Assembly (NCBI RefSeq): GCF_001425175.1
Contig: NZ_LMDV01000011.1
Span: forward strand, 77,245 to 141,244
Length of the DNA stretch: 64,000 nucleotides
Reading direction: 5' to 3'
DNA from: Nocardioides sp. Root1257
Lineage (GTDB): Bacteria > Actinomycetota > Actinomycetes > Propionibacteriales > Nocardioidaceae
The translations under genes and the position numbers were made by a program. Position 1 is the stretch's first letter. The number at the start of each line of letters is the position of its first letter. Below are positions 25,139-33,204 of the stretch, piece by piece. The notes beneath the pieces were generated by a model. That model was given only the letters and a program-made list of their open reading frames with translations, was not told where the DNA came from and did not search any database.

Positions 25139-26998
25139 TCAGCCGGAGGCCACGGTCAGCAGGCCGTCGACCCGGATCGCGCCCGTGCGGGTCGTCGTCA
25201 GCACGAGCGTCCCGGTGCGGGCCGCGCGTGCCGGCAGCCACAGCACGTGCCGCCCGGGCCCCCGGGTCGCCGGCGTGGTGCCGAGCAGCCGACCGCCCAG
25301 GGTGACGCGGAGTCGGTTGCGCGTCGCGCCCCGCACGACGACGGCGACGTGCCCGCTGCGCACCGCCTTCAGGCGGAGCGCGACCCCACGTCGCCCGGTC
25401 GAGGTCAGGGTGCGGGAGTCGGCGGCGGCCGCCTTCTGGCGCAGCCAGCCGCGCGCGGTCAGGGCCCGGTCGTCCACGGGGCGGCTGCTGCAGACCGGTG
25501 CCGACCACGCCGATACCCGGCCGGCGCTGTCGTGGGCACGTACGCCGAGGCACCACGTGCGGCCGGGTGCGACCCGGGCGGCCAGGGAGCGGGTCGTCGA
25601 CGGCACCGCGGACCGCACCCGCCAGGCGCCCAGGCGGGTCCGGGTCGTGCCGACGCGGGTGCGGACGTCGTACGACGTGAGCGTCGCGTCGGGCGGCGCC
25701 GTGCCGCTCCAGCGTGCCGTCACCCGGCCGGTGGTCGTGACGGGCGCAAGCGCCCGGGTGGTGGCCGTGGGCATCGGGGTGGGCGGCGTGCCGGTGAGCA
25801 CCCCGGTGTTGATGACCGACTCGTCGATGTTGATGGACACCCCGCCGTACGTGCGGGTGACGCCGAGGCGGAACTGGTTGGCGCGCTCGGCGACGAAGCT
25901 CCCGTCGGGAGGTGCGCTGAAGCCGGTGGTCGTCGTCGTGCGGCTGTCGGTGGCGACCCACACGGCGTCCGGCTCGTGGAAGGTCGGGTCGTCCAGGCGG
26001 GCCGCGAGGTCCTTCATCACGGTGATCTGGGTGCCGTAGGCGCCGGCACGCAGGCCGGCGTCGTGCAGGCCGGTCGTCCAGCCGTCGAAGAACGCCTGCA
26101 GCGGCGCGGAGCAGCCGGACCCGTAGGGCTCCATGTCGTAGAACACCGGGATGCTGGTGCTGATCCCGAGCGCCGCGACCGATCGGGCGGCGTACGCCGC
26201 GGCCTGCGCGCCCTGCGTGCGTGCGGTCGCCGGGGTGCCGGAGAGGTGCCAGAAGTCGTGGCCCTGGCAGGCCTCGGGCGCCTGGACCCCGAGGTAGATC
26301 GGCAGCACGTGCCACCCCAGCGCGGTCACCTCGGCGACCCAGGAGGCGGTCAGGTTGGACTGCACCTTGTCGTGGCGGTCGTCCGTGCCCGGCTCGACCG
26401 GCACGTAGACGCCGACGGTGCGGTACGGCGAGGCCAGCCACGCCTTCATGGTCGCGAGACTGGGCGCCGAGGCCGCGTCGAACATCAGCTGGCTGCCGGC
26501 CGGCGCGGGCGGGGTTCCCGTCCCGGAGGTGATCGTGAAGGTCGTGTGCACGACCGTCCCCGAGACGTCGGTCGCGGTGTAGGTGTAGGTGCCGAGGGGG
26601 TCGCCCGAGCCCCAGATCCACGACCACGCAAAGGACCCGTCGCTGGCCGCGGTCTTCGTGTGCGGGTAGCTGCCGGTGTACGCCGCGCCGTCGGGCCGGG
26701 TCACCGCGATCCGGACCGAGGAGCCGGGGGTGAACCCCGTGCCCGTGCCGAGGAAGCGGGTCTCCTGGCTGCCGCTGGTGGGCGAGACGCCGACCGCGGT
26801 CGCGGCGCGCGCCCGCGCACCGGCCGGCAGGGTGGCGTGGACCGGGGCGTCGGCGTACAGCCGCAGCGGCAGGTGCCACGGCTGGGGCGGGTCGACGGGC
26901 GGCACGGCCCCGGCCGGGGCGGCCGCTCCCCACGTCATCGTCGTGGTGGTCAGGATCGCCAGCGCCACCGAGGCGATCAGGCGGCGCGGGAGGGTCAC
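25139..26998 (-). CDS. Secreted DUF1906 (Rv2525c-like) glycoside-hydrolase-like protein
   Basis: A 619-residue exported protein. Signal peptide at residues 1-30 (LIASVALAILTTTTMTWGAAAPAGA). Residues ~70-160 form a beta domain; residues ~170-390 match DUF1906, a TIM-barrel related to lysozyme-like hydrolases (MFDAASAPSLATMKAWL, HVLPIYLGVQAPEAC, IPVFYDMEPYGSGC with a possible acidic pair DMEP, and VWVATDSRT). The C-terminal ~200 residues hold a fibronectin-like module and a beta domain. Rv2525c-type proteins are exported and linked to cell-wall properties; the substrate is uncertain. Starts at a GTG that overlaps the upstream monooxygenase stop (GTGA). Confidence 0.82.
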   Translation of the reverse strand: MTLPRRLIASVALAILTTTTMTWGAAAPAGAVPPVDPPQPWHLPLRLYADAPVHATLPAGARARAATAVGVSPTSGSQETRFLGTGTGFTPGSSVRIAVTRPDGAAYTGSYPHTKTAASDGSFAWSWIWGSGDPLGTYTYTATDVSGTVVHTTFTITSGTGTPPAPAGSQLMFDAASAPSLATMKAWLASPYRTVGVYVPVEPGTDDRHDKVQSNLTASWVAEVTALGWHVLPIYLGVQAPEACQGHDFWHLSGTPATARTQGAQAAAYAARSVAALGISTSIPVFYDMEPYGSGCSAPLQAFFDGWTTGLHDAGLRAGAYGTQITVMKDLAARLDDPTFHEPDAVWVATDSRTTTTTGFSAPPDGSFVAERANQFRLGVTRTYGGVSINIDESVINTGVLTGTPPTPMPTATTRALAPVTTTGRVTARWSGTAPPDATLTSYDVRTRVGTTRTRLGAWRVRSAVPSTTRSLAARVAPGRTWCLGVRAHDSAGRVSAWSAPVCSSRPVDDRALTARGWLRQKAAAADSRTLTSTGRRGVALRLKAVRSGHVAVVVRGATRNRLRVTLGGRLLGTTPATRGPGRHVLWLPARAARTGTLVLTTTRTGAIRVDGLLTVASG

Positions 26999-28329
26999 CG
27001 GTCGAGGGTATGTCGTGCGCGCTCCTCACCTGCGGAGATCTCGGCGTGCAGGTCGACGCAGTATCGGCCGAAGTCGATCTGGATGGTGTGGCGCGGCACG
27101 TCGTAGTACTGCTCGAGGTGGGCGGCCTCGTCCGCCCGCATGATCCGCTCCTGCTCCTCGACCGGCGGCAGGGCGTACGAGCCGTCGAGCAGCCGGGCGA
27201 GCAGCTTGGACTGCTGCTCGGCGAGGTTGACGATCGTCGGCGACGACTGGGCCAGGCCCAGGTAGAAGAGGTGGTCGACGCCGGGCTTGATCATCCGCTT
27301 GAAGAGCGGGTAGCGGTGCTCGTCGTCCGGGTGCAGGTCGGTCTCGGAGTCGTCGAAGAAGGGGAAGCTCATCTCGTAGCCGGTGGCGCAGATGATGACG
27401 TCCGCCTCGACGGAGGAGCCGTCGCTGAGGTGCACCGTCGACCCGTCCAGCCGCTCGATGGCCGGCAGCATGTGGATGTCGCCCGAGCCCGCCTTGGTCA
27501 GGAAGTCGGCGCTCACCGACGGATGGGCCGCGAGCGGCTCGTGGTCCGGCTCCGGGAGGCCGTAGCTGCTCATCGACCCGACCAGCTCCCGGATCAGCGC
27601 CCGCGACGCGACCAGGGCCTGCTCCTTCGGGATGTCCGGCGGCGCCATCACCTTGTCGGCGGGCTGGCCGTTGCGGTACTTCGGCAGCACCCACACGCCC
27701 CGCCGTGCTGACACGTAGAGCCTTGAGGCCATCCACGGCGACGACAGCTCGCTCGCGATGTCCATCGCGGAGTTGCCCATGCCGACGACGATGACGCGCT
27801 TGCCGCGCAGTTCGACCGGCTCGAACGGCGACACGTACGCGTGGCTGTGCATCAGGACGCCGTCGAAGTGCCCGGGGTCCTCTGTCGCCCACGGGGGGAG
27901 CCGCGGCTTCCAGTGGTGGCCGTTGGCGACGACGAGGTCGGTGTAGGACCGGGTCTCGCCGGTGCTCAGGGTGACGTCCCAACCGCCGTCGGCGTTGCGG
28001 ACGGCACGCTCGACCCCGGTCTCGAACTCGATGGCGTCACGCAGGCCGAACTCCTCGACGTACGCGCGGAAGTAGTCGTGCATCAACCGGTGGCTCGGGA
28101 AGTCCGGCCACTCCTCGGGTGCCGGGAAGTCCTCGAACTCCAGCCGGGTCTTCGACGTGTCGATGTGCAGCGACTCGTAGACGGCGGACCGGCCGTTGGG
28201 GTTGCGGAAGTACCAGTTGCCACCGACGTCGTCGGACAGCTCGAACTGGTCGTAGTCGATGCCGTGGTCCTGGAGGCGCTTGGCGGTCGTGATCCCCGAG
28301 CAGCCCGCGCCGATGATGCAGACCTTCAT
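26995..28329 (-). CDS. Flavin-containing monooxygenase
   Basis: A 444-residue class B flavoprotein monooxygenase: FAD-binding GxGxSG near the start (VCIIGAGCSGITTAKRL), an NADPH-binding GMGNSA (RVIVVGMGNSAMDIA), and the C-terminal ATGY (IICATGYEMSFPF). The stretch before the NADPH site (GKRVIV after SHAYVSPFEP) is close to the FxGxxxHxxx(Y/F) fingerprint. It would hydroxylate or sulfoxidise a small substrate that cannot be inferred. The ATG at 28329 overlaps the stop of the upstream serine hydrolase gene (ATGA), so the two are coupled and may act on one compound. Confidence 0.92.
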   Translation of the reverse strand: MKVCIIGAGCSGITTAKRLQDHGIDYDQFELSDDVGGNWYFRNPNGRSAVYESLHIDTSKTRLEFEDFPAPEEWPDFPSHRLMHDYFRAYVEEFGLRDAIEFETGVERAVRNADGGWDVTLSTGETRSYTDLVVANGHHWKPRLPPWATEDPGHFDGVLMHSHAYVSPFEPVELRGKRVIVVGMGNSAMDIASELSSPWMASRLYVSARRGVWVLPKYRNGQPADKVMAPPDIPKEQALVASRALIRELVGSMSSYGLPEPDHEPLAAHPSVSADFLTKAGSGDIHMLPAIERLDGSTVHLSDGSSVEADVIICATGYEMSFPFFDDSETDLHPDDEHRYPLFKRMIKPGVDHLFYLGLAQSSPTIVNLAEQQSKLLARLLDGSYALPPVEEQERIMRADEAAHLEQYYDVPRHTIQIDFGRYCVDLHAEISAGEERARHTLDR

Positions 28330-29462
28330 GCCGTCGCTCCTTCCACGCAGGCGAACGCCGTCGTCACGTAGCCGTCGGTCCGGGGCGAGGACGTGAAGTG
28401 GTTCTCCATCCGGTTCATGGCGTAGGCGACCGTCGTGCGGCGGTCCAGGTCGTTGACGACGATCGCGCCGCCGTACCCCGTCCACCAGCAGACCCGGCCC
28501 TCCGGCACCGCCGGAGCGGCCGACGGCTGGGGGAGCCCGTAGCCGATGCCCCACCGCAGCGGGACCATCAGCACCAGGTCGGGGCCGTCGGCCTGGACCT
28601 CGAAGATCCGGTCGACGATCTCCGGCGAGAGCAGGCGTACGCCGTCGACCTCGCCGCCGTGCGAGACCACGGACTGGGCCCGGGCGATCGAGCGCGCGTT
28701 GCCGTGCCCGTTGGCGCCGGCGACCGAGACCCGGCGCCACGGTGCGGTGTTGCAGAAGCCGCCGACGTCGAGGACCGGGTTGACGATCGTGGGCACGAGC
28801 AGGTTGCCCTCCGGCAGCAGCGAGAGGTCGAGCCCGCCGGGAGGCGGCGGGAGCAGGTCGGCGCACCGGTCCAGGGCGGTCTCGGGCACGCCGAGGTGGA
28901 AGTCGGCGCCCAACGGCTCCGCGACGAGGGTCCGGAACTGGTCGGCCAGCGGCGTGCCGGTGGCACCGCGGACCAGGCCGTCGAGCAGGTGGCCGTAGCT
29001 GACCATGTGGTAGCCGGACTCCGTCCCCGGCGGCCACCAGGGCTCCTGCTCGGCGAGCAGTCGCTCGGCGTGCTCGAGGTCGAGCAGGCCGTCCACGGAG
29101 AGGGGCTCGGTCCACCCGGCCTGGCCCGACGTGTGGGCCAGCAGGTGCCGGACCAGCACGTCGCCGTTGCGGAACTCCGGCCAGTACGACGCGACCGGCG
29201 CGTCCAGGTCGAGCTCGCCGCGGTCCGCCAGCACCAGCACGGTGAGCGCGGCCATCGTCTTGGTCACCGACCAGACCTGGACGATCGTGTCCTCGCGCCA
29301 CGGCTCACCCGGGCGGGCCTCGCCGCCCCACAGGTCGGCGACGAGCTCGCCGTCGTGGACGACGGCGACCGACGCCCCGGACTCGACGCCCCCGGCCAGG
29401 TTGGCCGCGAGCAGGTCGCGGAGCGGTTCGAACGATGGGTGGCAGGTGCCCTCGACAGTCAC
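28326..29462 (-). CDS. Serine hydrolase, class C beta-lactamase/EstB family
   Basis: A 378-residue cytoplasmic member of the beta-lactamase-like esterase family. The SxxK nucleophile motif is SVTK (residues about 65-68, VWSVTKTMAALTVL). The YxN-type position is represented by the YGH in MVSYGHLLDGL. The C-terminal part has a WTGYGGAIVV segment typical of these esterases. No signal peptide is visible, arguing for esterase rather than penicillin-binding activity. First gene of a three-gene translationally coupled operon with the monooxygenase and DUF1906 protein. Confidence 0.88.
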   Translation of the reverse strand: MTVEGTCHPSFEPLRDLLAANLAGGVESGASVAVVHDGELVADLWGGEARPGEPWREDTIVQVWSVTKTMAALTVLVLADRGELDLDAPVASYWPEFRNGDVLVRHLLAHTSGQAGWTEPLSVDGLLDLEHAERLLAEQEPWWPPGTESGYHMVSYGHLLDGLVRGATGTPLADQFRTLVAEPLGADFHLGVPETALDRCADLLPPPPGGLDLSLLPEGNLLVPTIVNPVLDVGGFCNTAPWRRVSVAGANGHGNARSIARAQSVVSHGGEVDGVRLLSPEIVDRIFEVQADGPDLVLMVPLRWGIGYGLPQPSAAPAVPEGRVCWWTGYGGAIVVNDLDRRTTVAYAMNRMENHFTSSPRTDGYVTTAFACVEGATA

Positions 29463-29631
29463 CCGCCCACCATAGGAACAGGTTCTAGTTCTTGGGAAGC
29501 CGCCGCGGCCCGATCCCGCGAGGGCAGCGATCAGCGACGCGTCTCGAAACCCGGTGACTCGAGAGTCGGGCTGGTGCGCGCGCTAGAACGCGGACGGTTC
29601 GTGTCGCAGGCTCGGGCCCGCACCCGGGGGG

Positions 29632-30231
29632 TCAGCTGACGAAGTAGACGATCAGGGCGATCAGCAGCAGCAGCGTCGTCCCGCCGACGGCCCAGATCCA
29701 CCACGGGACCGGCGTCGTGGGCTCCGGAGCGGGTGCGGGCGGCGGGGGCGGGGCCGCCACGACGGGCGCCGGCGCGGGCGGGTTCATCAGCCCGCCGCAG
29801 CGCGAGCACAGCTCGGCGGTCAGCAGGTTGCCTTCGGCGCAGTGCGGGCAGGGGACCGAGCCCACGAGCGCCCGCCCGGAGGTGCCCGGCAGTCGGCGCA
29901 GCGACTCCTGCGAGGTGGTGCCGCTGTCGAGCACGATCTTCGACGGCGTCCAGAAGAGCGGGTAGTCGCACTGCACGCAGAAGTCGTCGGCCTCGCGGCG
30001 GGTCAGGGCGACCATCGCGACCGTGCCGCACTCGGGGCAGGTGACCTGCTCCTCCGGCGCGCCCGTCGCGGTGGGTACGGCGAGGGGCGGCGCCAGCGAG
30101 GTCGTGGCCTGGTCGTCGCCGGGGACCGGCATGGACGCGGTCGCGTCCTGGGCCGATCCCGGGGTCGATCCCTGGGGTCCCTCGCCCGAGGACATGTGCT
30201 TCCCGGTCAGCGTCTCGCTCACCCCGGCCAC
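29632..30231 (-). CDS. Zinc-ribbon protein with C-terminal membrane anchor, last gene of the eCIS operon
   Basis: A 199-residue protein. After a disordered N terminus come two zinc-ribbon-like modules: CPECG paired with CVQC (about 64-90) and CPHC paired with CSRCG (about 130-150). A Pro/Ala-rich linker leads to one C-terminal transmembrane helix (PWWIWAVGGTTLLLLIALIVYFVS), so the ribbons face the cytoplasm in a tail-anchored layout. The GTG at 30231 overlaps the stop of the tail protein I gene. Zinc-ribbon membrane proteins are not part of the classical Afp/PVC gene set. In this operon it might tether or regulate the particle at the membrane. Confidence 0.75.
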   Translation of the reverse strand: MAGVSETLTGKHMSSGEGPQGSTPGSAQDATASMPVPGDDQATTSLAPPLAVPTATGAPEEQVTCPECGTVAMVALTRREADDFCVQCDYPLFWTPSKIVLDSGTTSQESLRRLPGTSGRALVGSVPCPHCAEGNLLTAELCSRCGGLMNPPAPAPVVAAPPPPPAPAPEPTTPVPWWIWAVGGTTLLLLIALIVYFVS

Positions 30232-30806
30232 TCCTCATCTGAAGTCCAGACCCGGTCGGGCCCGACGTACAGCTCGGCGCGGACGTGCGCCGGCACCTCG
30301 TCCCGGACCACGTCGATGAAGTCGGTGAGCTCCAGGAGCCCCGTCGACCGCACCCGCATCACCACCCACGCGGTGTCCTGAGGTGCGTCGCCGGCACGCC
30401 AGATGCCGCCGCCTTCTTCGACGTCGGCCGGCCCCTCGCTGATCAGCTCCAGGTAGGACCTGAGTCCGCGAGCGGTGCCCCGCCACGTCAACGTCTTCGC
30501 TGCACCCGCAACGATACGGCGTTGGAGGCTCTCCGGCTGGGAATCGTCGATCGTCTCGACACCGATCCAGGACGCGAGGTAGGGCAGCAGCGGGCTGGGC
30601 GCGACCGTCGTCGAGGCGACGTGCTCGATGTTGTCGGCGTCCTCAAGGAGCGTGGTGCCCAGGTGCTGGAAGATCGAGACGAAGCGCACGAAGAAGTCGT
30701 GGTCGAGCATCGAGACCGGCAGCTGGTCGAGCATCCACGTCGGTGACCGCTGGGGCCGGGTCTGACCACCCGGCACCACCGTCGCGCTGATCCGCTCGAT
30801 CGTCAC
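30219..30806 (-). CDS. eCIS baseplate protein, phage tail protein I family (Afp12-like)
   Basis: A 195-residue baseplate wedge component related to phage P2 gpI and Afp12. Recognisable segments are MLDQLPVSMLDHDFFVRFVSIFQ, LLPYLASWIGVETIDD and LRRRIV-type RRIVAGAAKTLTWRGTARGLRSYLELI, the hallmark block of the family. The baseplate J gene stop lies four bases inside this gene's start. It would assemble with the J and gp25 proteins around the spike. Confidence 0.88.
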   Translation of the reverse strand: MTIERISATVVPGGQTRPQRSPTWMLDQLPVSMLDHDFFVRFVSIFQHLGTTLLEDADNIEHVASTTVAPSPLLPYLASWIGVETIDDSQPESLQRRIVAGAAKTLTWRGTARGLRSYLELISEGPADVEEGGGIWRAGDAPQDTAWVVMRVRSTGLLELTDFIDVVRDEVPAHVRAELYVGPDRVWTSDEEWPG

Positions 30807-32752
30807 CGCACCACGACCTGGTGACCGGCGGAGAGGAAGAGCGACTGCTTGTCGAGCCGGATGACGTCCTTGCCGCCGCCGAGCCGGCGACCGGTGCGCA
30901 GGTCGTACTCGAACAGCAGCACCTCCTCGACGCGCTCGACGCCATCCACGCTCTCGAGGAGCTGGGTGATGACGGCCAGGTTGACATCGGCGTCGAAGGG
31001 CCAGCCGGTGCCGTCACCGCCGCCCACGAGCGGGTTGAGGAACCGCGACAGCCCGTCCATGGCGCGCTGGCGGACCAGGGCGGCGGGCCGTCCCGGGGCG
31101 CCGTGGACGAGGGCGACCACGGAGACGCCCTGGTAGTACGGCGTGCTCACCTCGACCGACGTCCCGACCAGGCGGTGCTCGTCGAGCGCCTCCGAGATCG
31201 TCGACATCAGCGGCGCCGAGATCGCGAAGTCGTCCAGCTTGTGGCCGGTCGGCTCGCTGCGGACGTGCGGCACGACGAGCAGCTGCACGGCACCGTTGCC
31301 GCGGCCCGCCGGACGGCAGCGCGCCCGGGCGACCTCGATCGACGACTCGATGGTGAGCCGCTCGAAGTCGCGCGCCGTCACCGCCCGGTTGCCGGTGCGC
31401 AGGGTGAGCGGGCCGCGGATCTTCGCCTCGGCGACGGACTCCGCGTCGACGCCGCCCGAGGCGGGGCCGAGGTTGATGGTGCCGTTGACGAACGGCACCG
31501 CCGTACGCATCACCGTCAGGGTGCGCGCGCCGACGTTGCCGCGCGATCCGCCGCCGTGCCGGTAGCCCGACACCTCGATGAAGGCGCCGTCGCGCGGGAT
31601 CGCGCCGTGCTGGCGGATCGAGCCGTCGGGGTAGCGGATCCGGGGACCGAAGTGCACGATGCCGGTGCCGCTGTCCCAGACGAAGTGCTGGTCGGTCGGG
31701 CCGGACGCGGAGAAGTCCTCGACCTCCTCCCACGCGTCGACGCGGTCGCCGTCGAGGATCCGCAGGGTCTCGTCGTCGCGGCGCGGCAGCACCGGGAACC
31801 GGTCCACCTGGAAGGTCTGCCCGGGGGCGCCGTTGCTGCGGCCCAGCACCTCGGCGGGCATGTTCTCGGCGTGCTCCGCGCCGACGGTGCCGCCGAGCGC
31901 GGACACCTTGATGCCGCGCACCCGGGGCGAGTTGCGGTAGATCGGCTGACCGGCGCGCGGCGCCAGGAGGCGCGCACGGAGCCAGTACGCCGACTCGTTG
32001 GCCACGGTCAGCGGCTGGTGCTCCACCGGGACCATCAGCACCACCTCGCCCGGCCGGTTGAGCCCGCCGGTGGTGTCCTCGTAGATCCGCGTGGGCAGCC
32101 AGCCCTCGCCGTTCCAGACCTCCCAGATGAGCGGAGGGTTGCGCGGGTCGACGCCGATGCCCTCGGCACGCGCCTCGACCTCGAGGCGCAGCACCATGCC
32201 GGCGAGGCTCTCGCGGAAGCCGAGGTAGAAGGCGTCCCCGGGCGTGATCGTGTCGGCCGGGAAGCAGCTGGCGCCGTCGGTGCCGAACCGCAGGTCCTCC
32301 CAGACGTCGAGGACCTGCTCGTTGTCGGCCGCGGCCGACTTGGCGGCCATCAGCTCGGGCGGCGCGATGACGAGGTCGTCGACGGTGCTGAAGACGACGC
32401 CCTCACCCTCGGCGGCGCTGAGCTGCGTCATCACCTGGGTGTTGGCCGGCACCACGACCGGCTGCTCCAGCACGGCGGAGAGCCAGAAGGTGAGGTCCGT
32501 GCGGGCGACCGACGGCGGGAAGGGCTCGATGCCGACCATGTTGAGGAAGTGGACGTAGAGCCGGTCCGGCACCTGGTTGACCCGGTAGAGGACCATCTCG
32601 CTCATCCAGGCGAAGAGCTCGATGAGCGCGACGCCGGGGTCGGAGACATTGTGGTTGGTCCACTCCGGGCAGTAGCGCGGGATCAGGCGCTTCGCCTCGT
32701 CGACGATGTCCTGGAAGGTCCGGTCGTCGAGAGCGGGGGTGGGCAGCGGCAT
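30803..32752 (-). CDS. eCIS baseplate assembly protein J (Afp11-like)
   Basis: A 649-residue putative baseplate assembly protein. It opens with the conserved PALDDRTFQDIVDEAKRLIPRYCPEWTNHNVSDPGVALIELFAWM, typical of eCIS 'putative baseplate assembly' proteins. It later has the gpJ-like segment KIRGPLTLRTGNRAVTARDFERLTIES and the C-terminal LLESVDGVERVEEVLLFE. It forms the baseplate wedge with gp25 and tail protein I. Gap to the upstream gp25 gene is 8 bases, overlap with the downstream gene 4 bases. Confidence 0.92.
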   Translation of the reverse strand: MPLPTPALDDRTFQDIVDEAKRLIPRYCPEWTNHNVSDPGVALIELFAWMSEMVLYRVNQVPDRLYVHFLNMVGIEPFPPSVARTDLTFWLSAVLEQPVVVPANTQVMTQLSAAEGEGVVFSTVDDLVIAPPELMAAKSAAADNEQVLDVWEDLRFGTDGASCFPADTITPGDAFYLGFRESLAGMVLRLEVEARAEGIGVDPRNPPLIWEVWNGEGWLPTRIYEDTTGGLNRPGEVVLMVPVEHQPLTVANESAYWLRARLLAPRAGQPIYRNSPRVRGIKVSALGGTVGAEHAENMPAEVLGRSNGAPGQTFQVDRFPVLPRRDDETLRILDGDRVDAWEEVEDFSASGPTDQHFVWDSGTGIVHFGPRIRYPDGSIRQHGAIPRDGAFIEVSGYRHGGGSRGNVGARTLTVMRTAVPFVNGTINLGPASGGVDAESVAEAKIRGPLTLRTGNRAVTARDFERLTIESSIEVARARCRPAGRGNGAVQLLVVPHVRSEPTGHKLDDFAISAPLMSTISEALDEHRLVGTSVEVSTPYYQGVSVVALVHGAPGRPAALVRQRAMDGLSRFLNPLVGGGDGTGWPFDADVNLAVITQLLESVDGVERVEEVLLFEYDLRTGRRLGGGKDVIRLDKQSLFLSAGHQVVVR

Positions 32753-32760
32753 CTGGCGTC

Positions 32761-33204
32761 CTACTCGGCGTCGTGAGGAATGACGTAGAAGGGGTACACG
32801 AGGTTACGGCGGTCGTTGCTGGCGCGCACCCGATACGTGATCTGGATGCGTACCAACGCGTGGTTGTCGGGGTCCGGCTCGGGCTTCACGTCCTCGACCA
32901 CGATCCGCGGCTCCCACTGCGCGAGGGCGTCGCGGACCGCCTCGGCGATCAGGCCGAGCAGGTTGCCGGTCACCGGCTCGAAGAGCAGGTCCCAGATGCG
33001 GCAGCCGAACTGAGGCCGCATCAGGCGCTCGCCCGGAGCCGTCATCAGCACGATCTCGATCGACCGGTCCAGGTCGGGCACGCCGGCGGAGAGGCCGATC
33101 GCGCCGGTGTGGTCGACCGCCAGCGGCCAGGTGAACCCGCGACCGATGAACGACGAGTCGGGCTGCCCGGGCTCGTCGTACCGGCTCACTGACTTCTCGG
33201 TCAT
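32761..33204 (-). CDS. GPW/gp25 family baseplate wedge protein (Afp9-like)
   Basis: A 147-residue gp25-type wedge protein, related to a lysozyme-fold-free T4 gp25. The core motif is SIEIVLMTAPGERLMRPQFGC, including the E-R-x-x-x-P-x-F-G family signature, followed by LLGLIAEAVRDALAQWEPRI. It helps nucleate sheath assembly on the baseplate. Its start abuts the stop of the spike gene by one base. Confidence 0.93.
   Translation of the reverse strand: MTEKSVSRYDEPGQPDSSFIGRGFTWPLAVDHTGAIGLSAGVPDLDRSIEIVLMTAPGERLMRPQFGCRIWDLLFEPVTGNLLGLIAEAVRDALAQWEPRIVVEDVKPEPDPDNHALVRIQITYRVRASNDRRNLVYPFYVIPHDAE

Noticed and set aside
30821..32776. 651-residue plus-strand frame opposite baseplate J
   Set aside because: Antisense shadow; the minus-strand protein matches baseplate J throughout.
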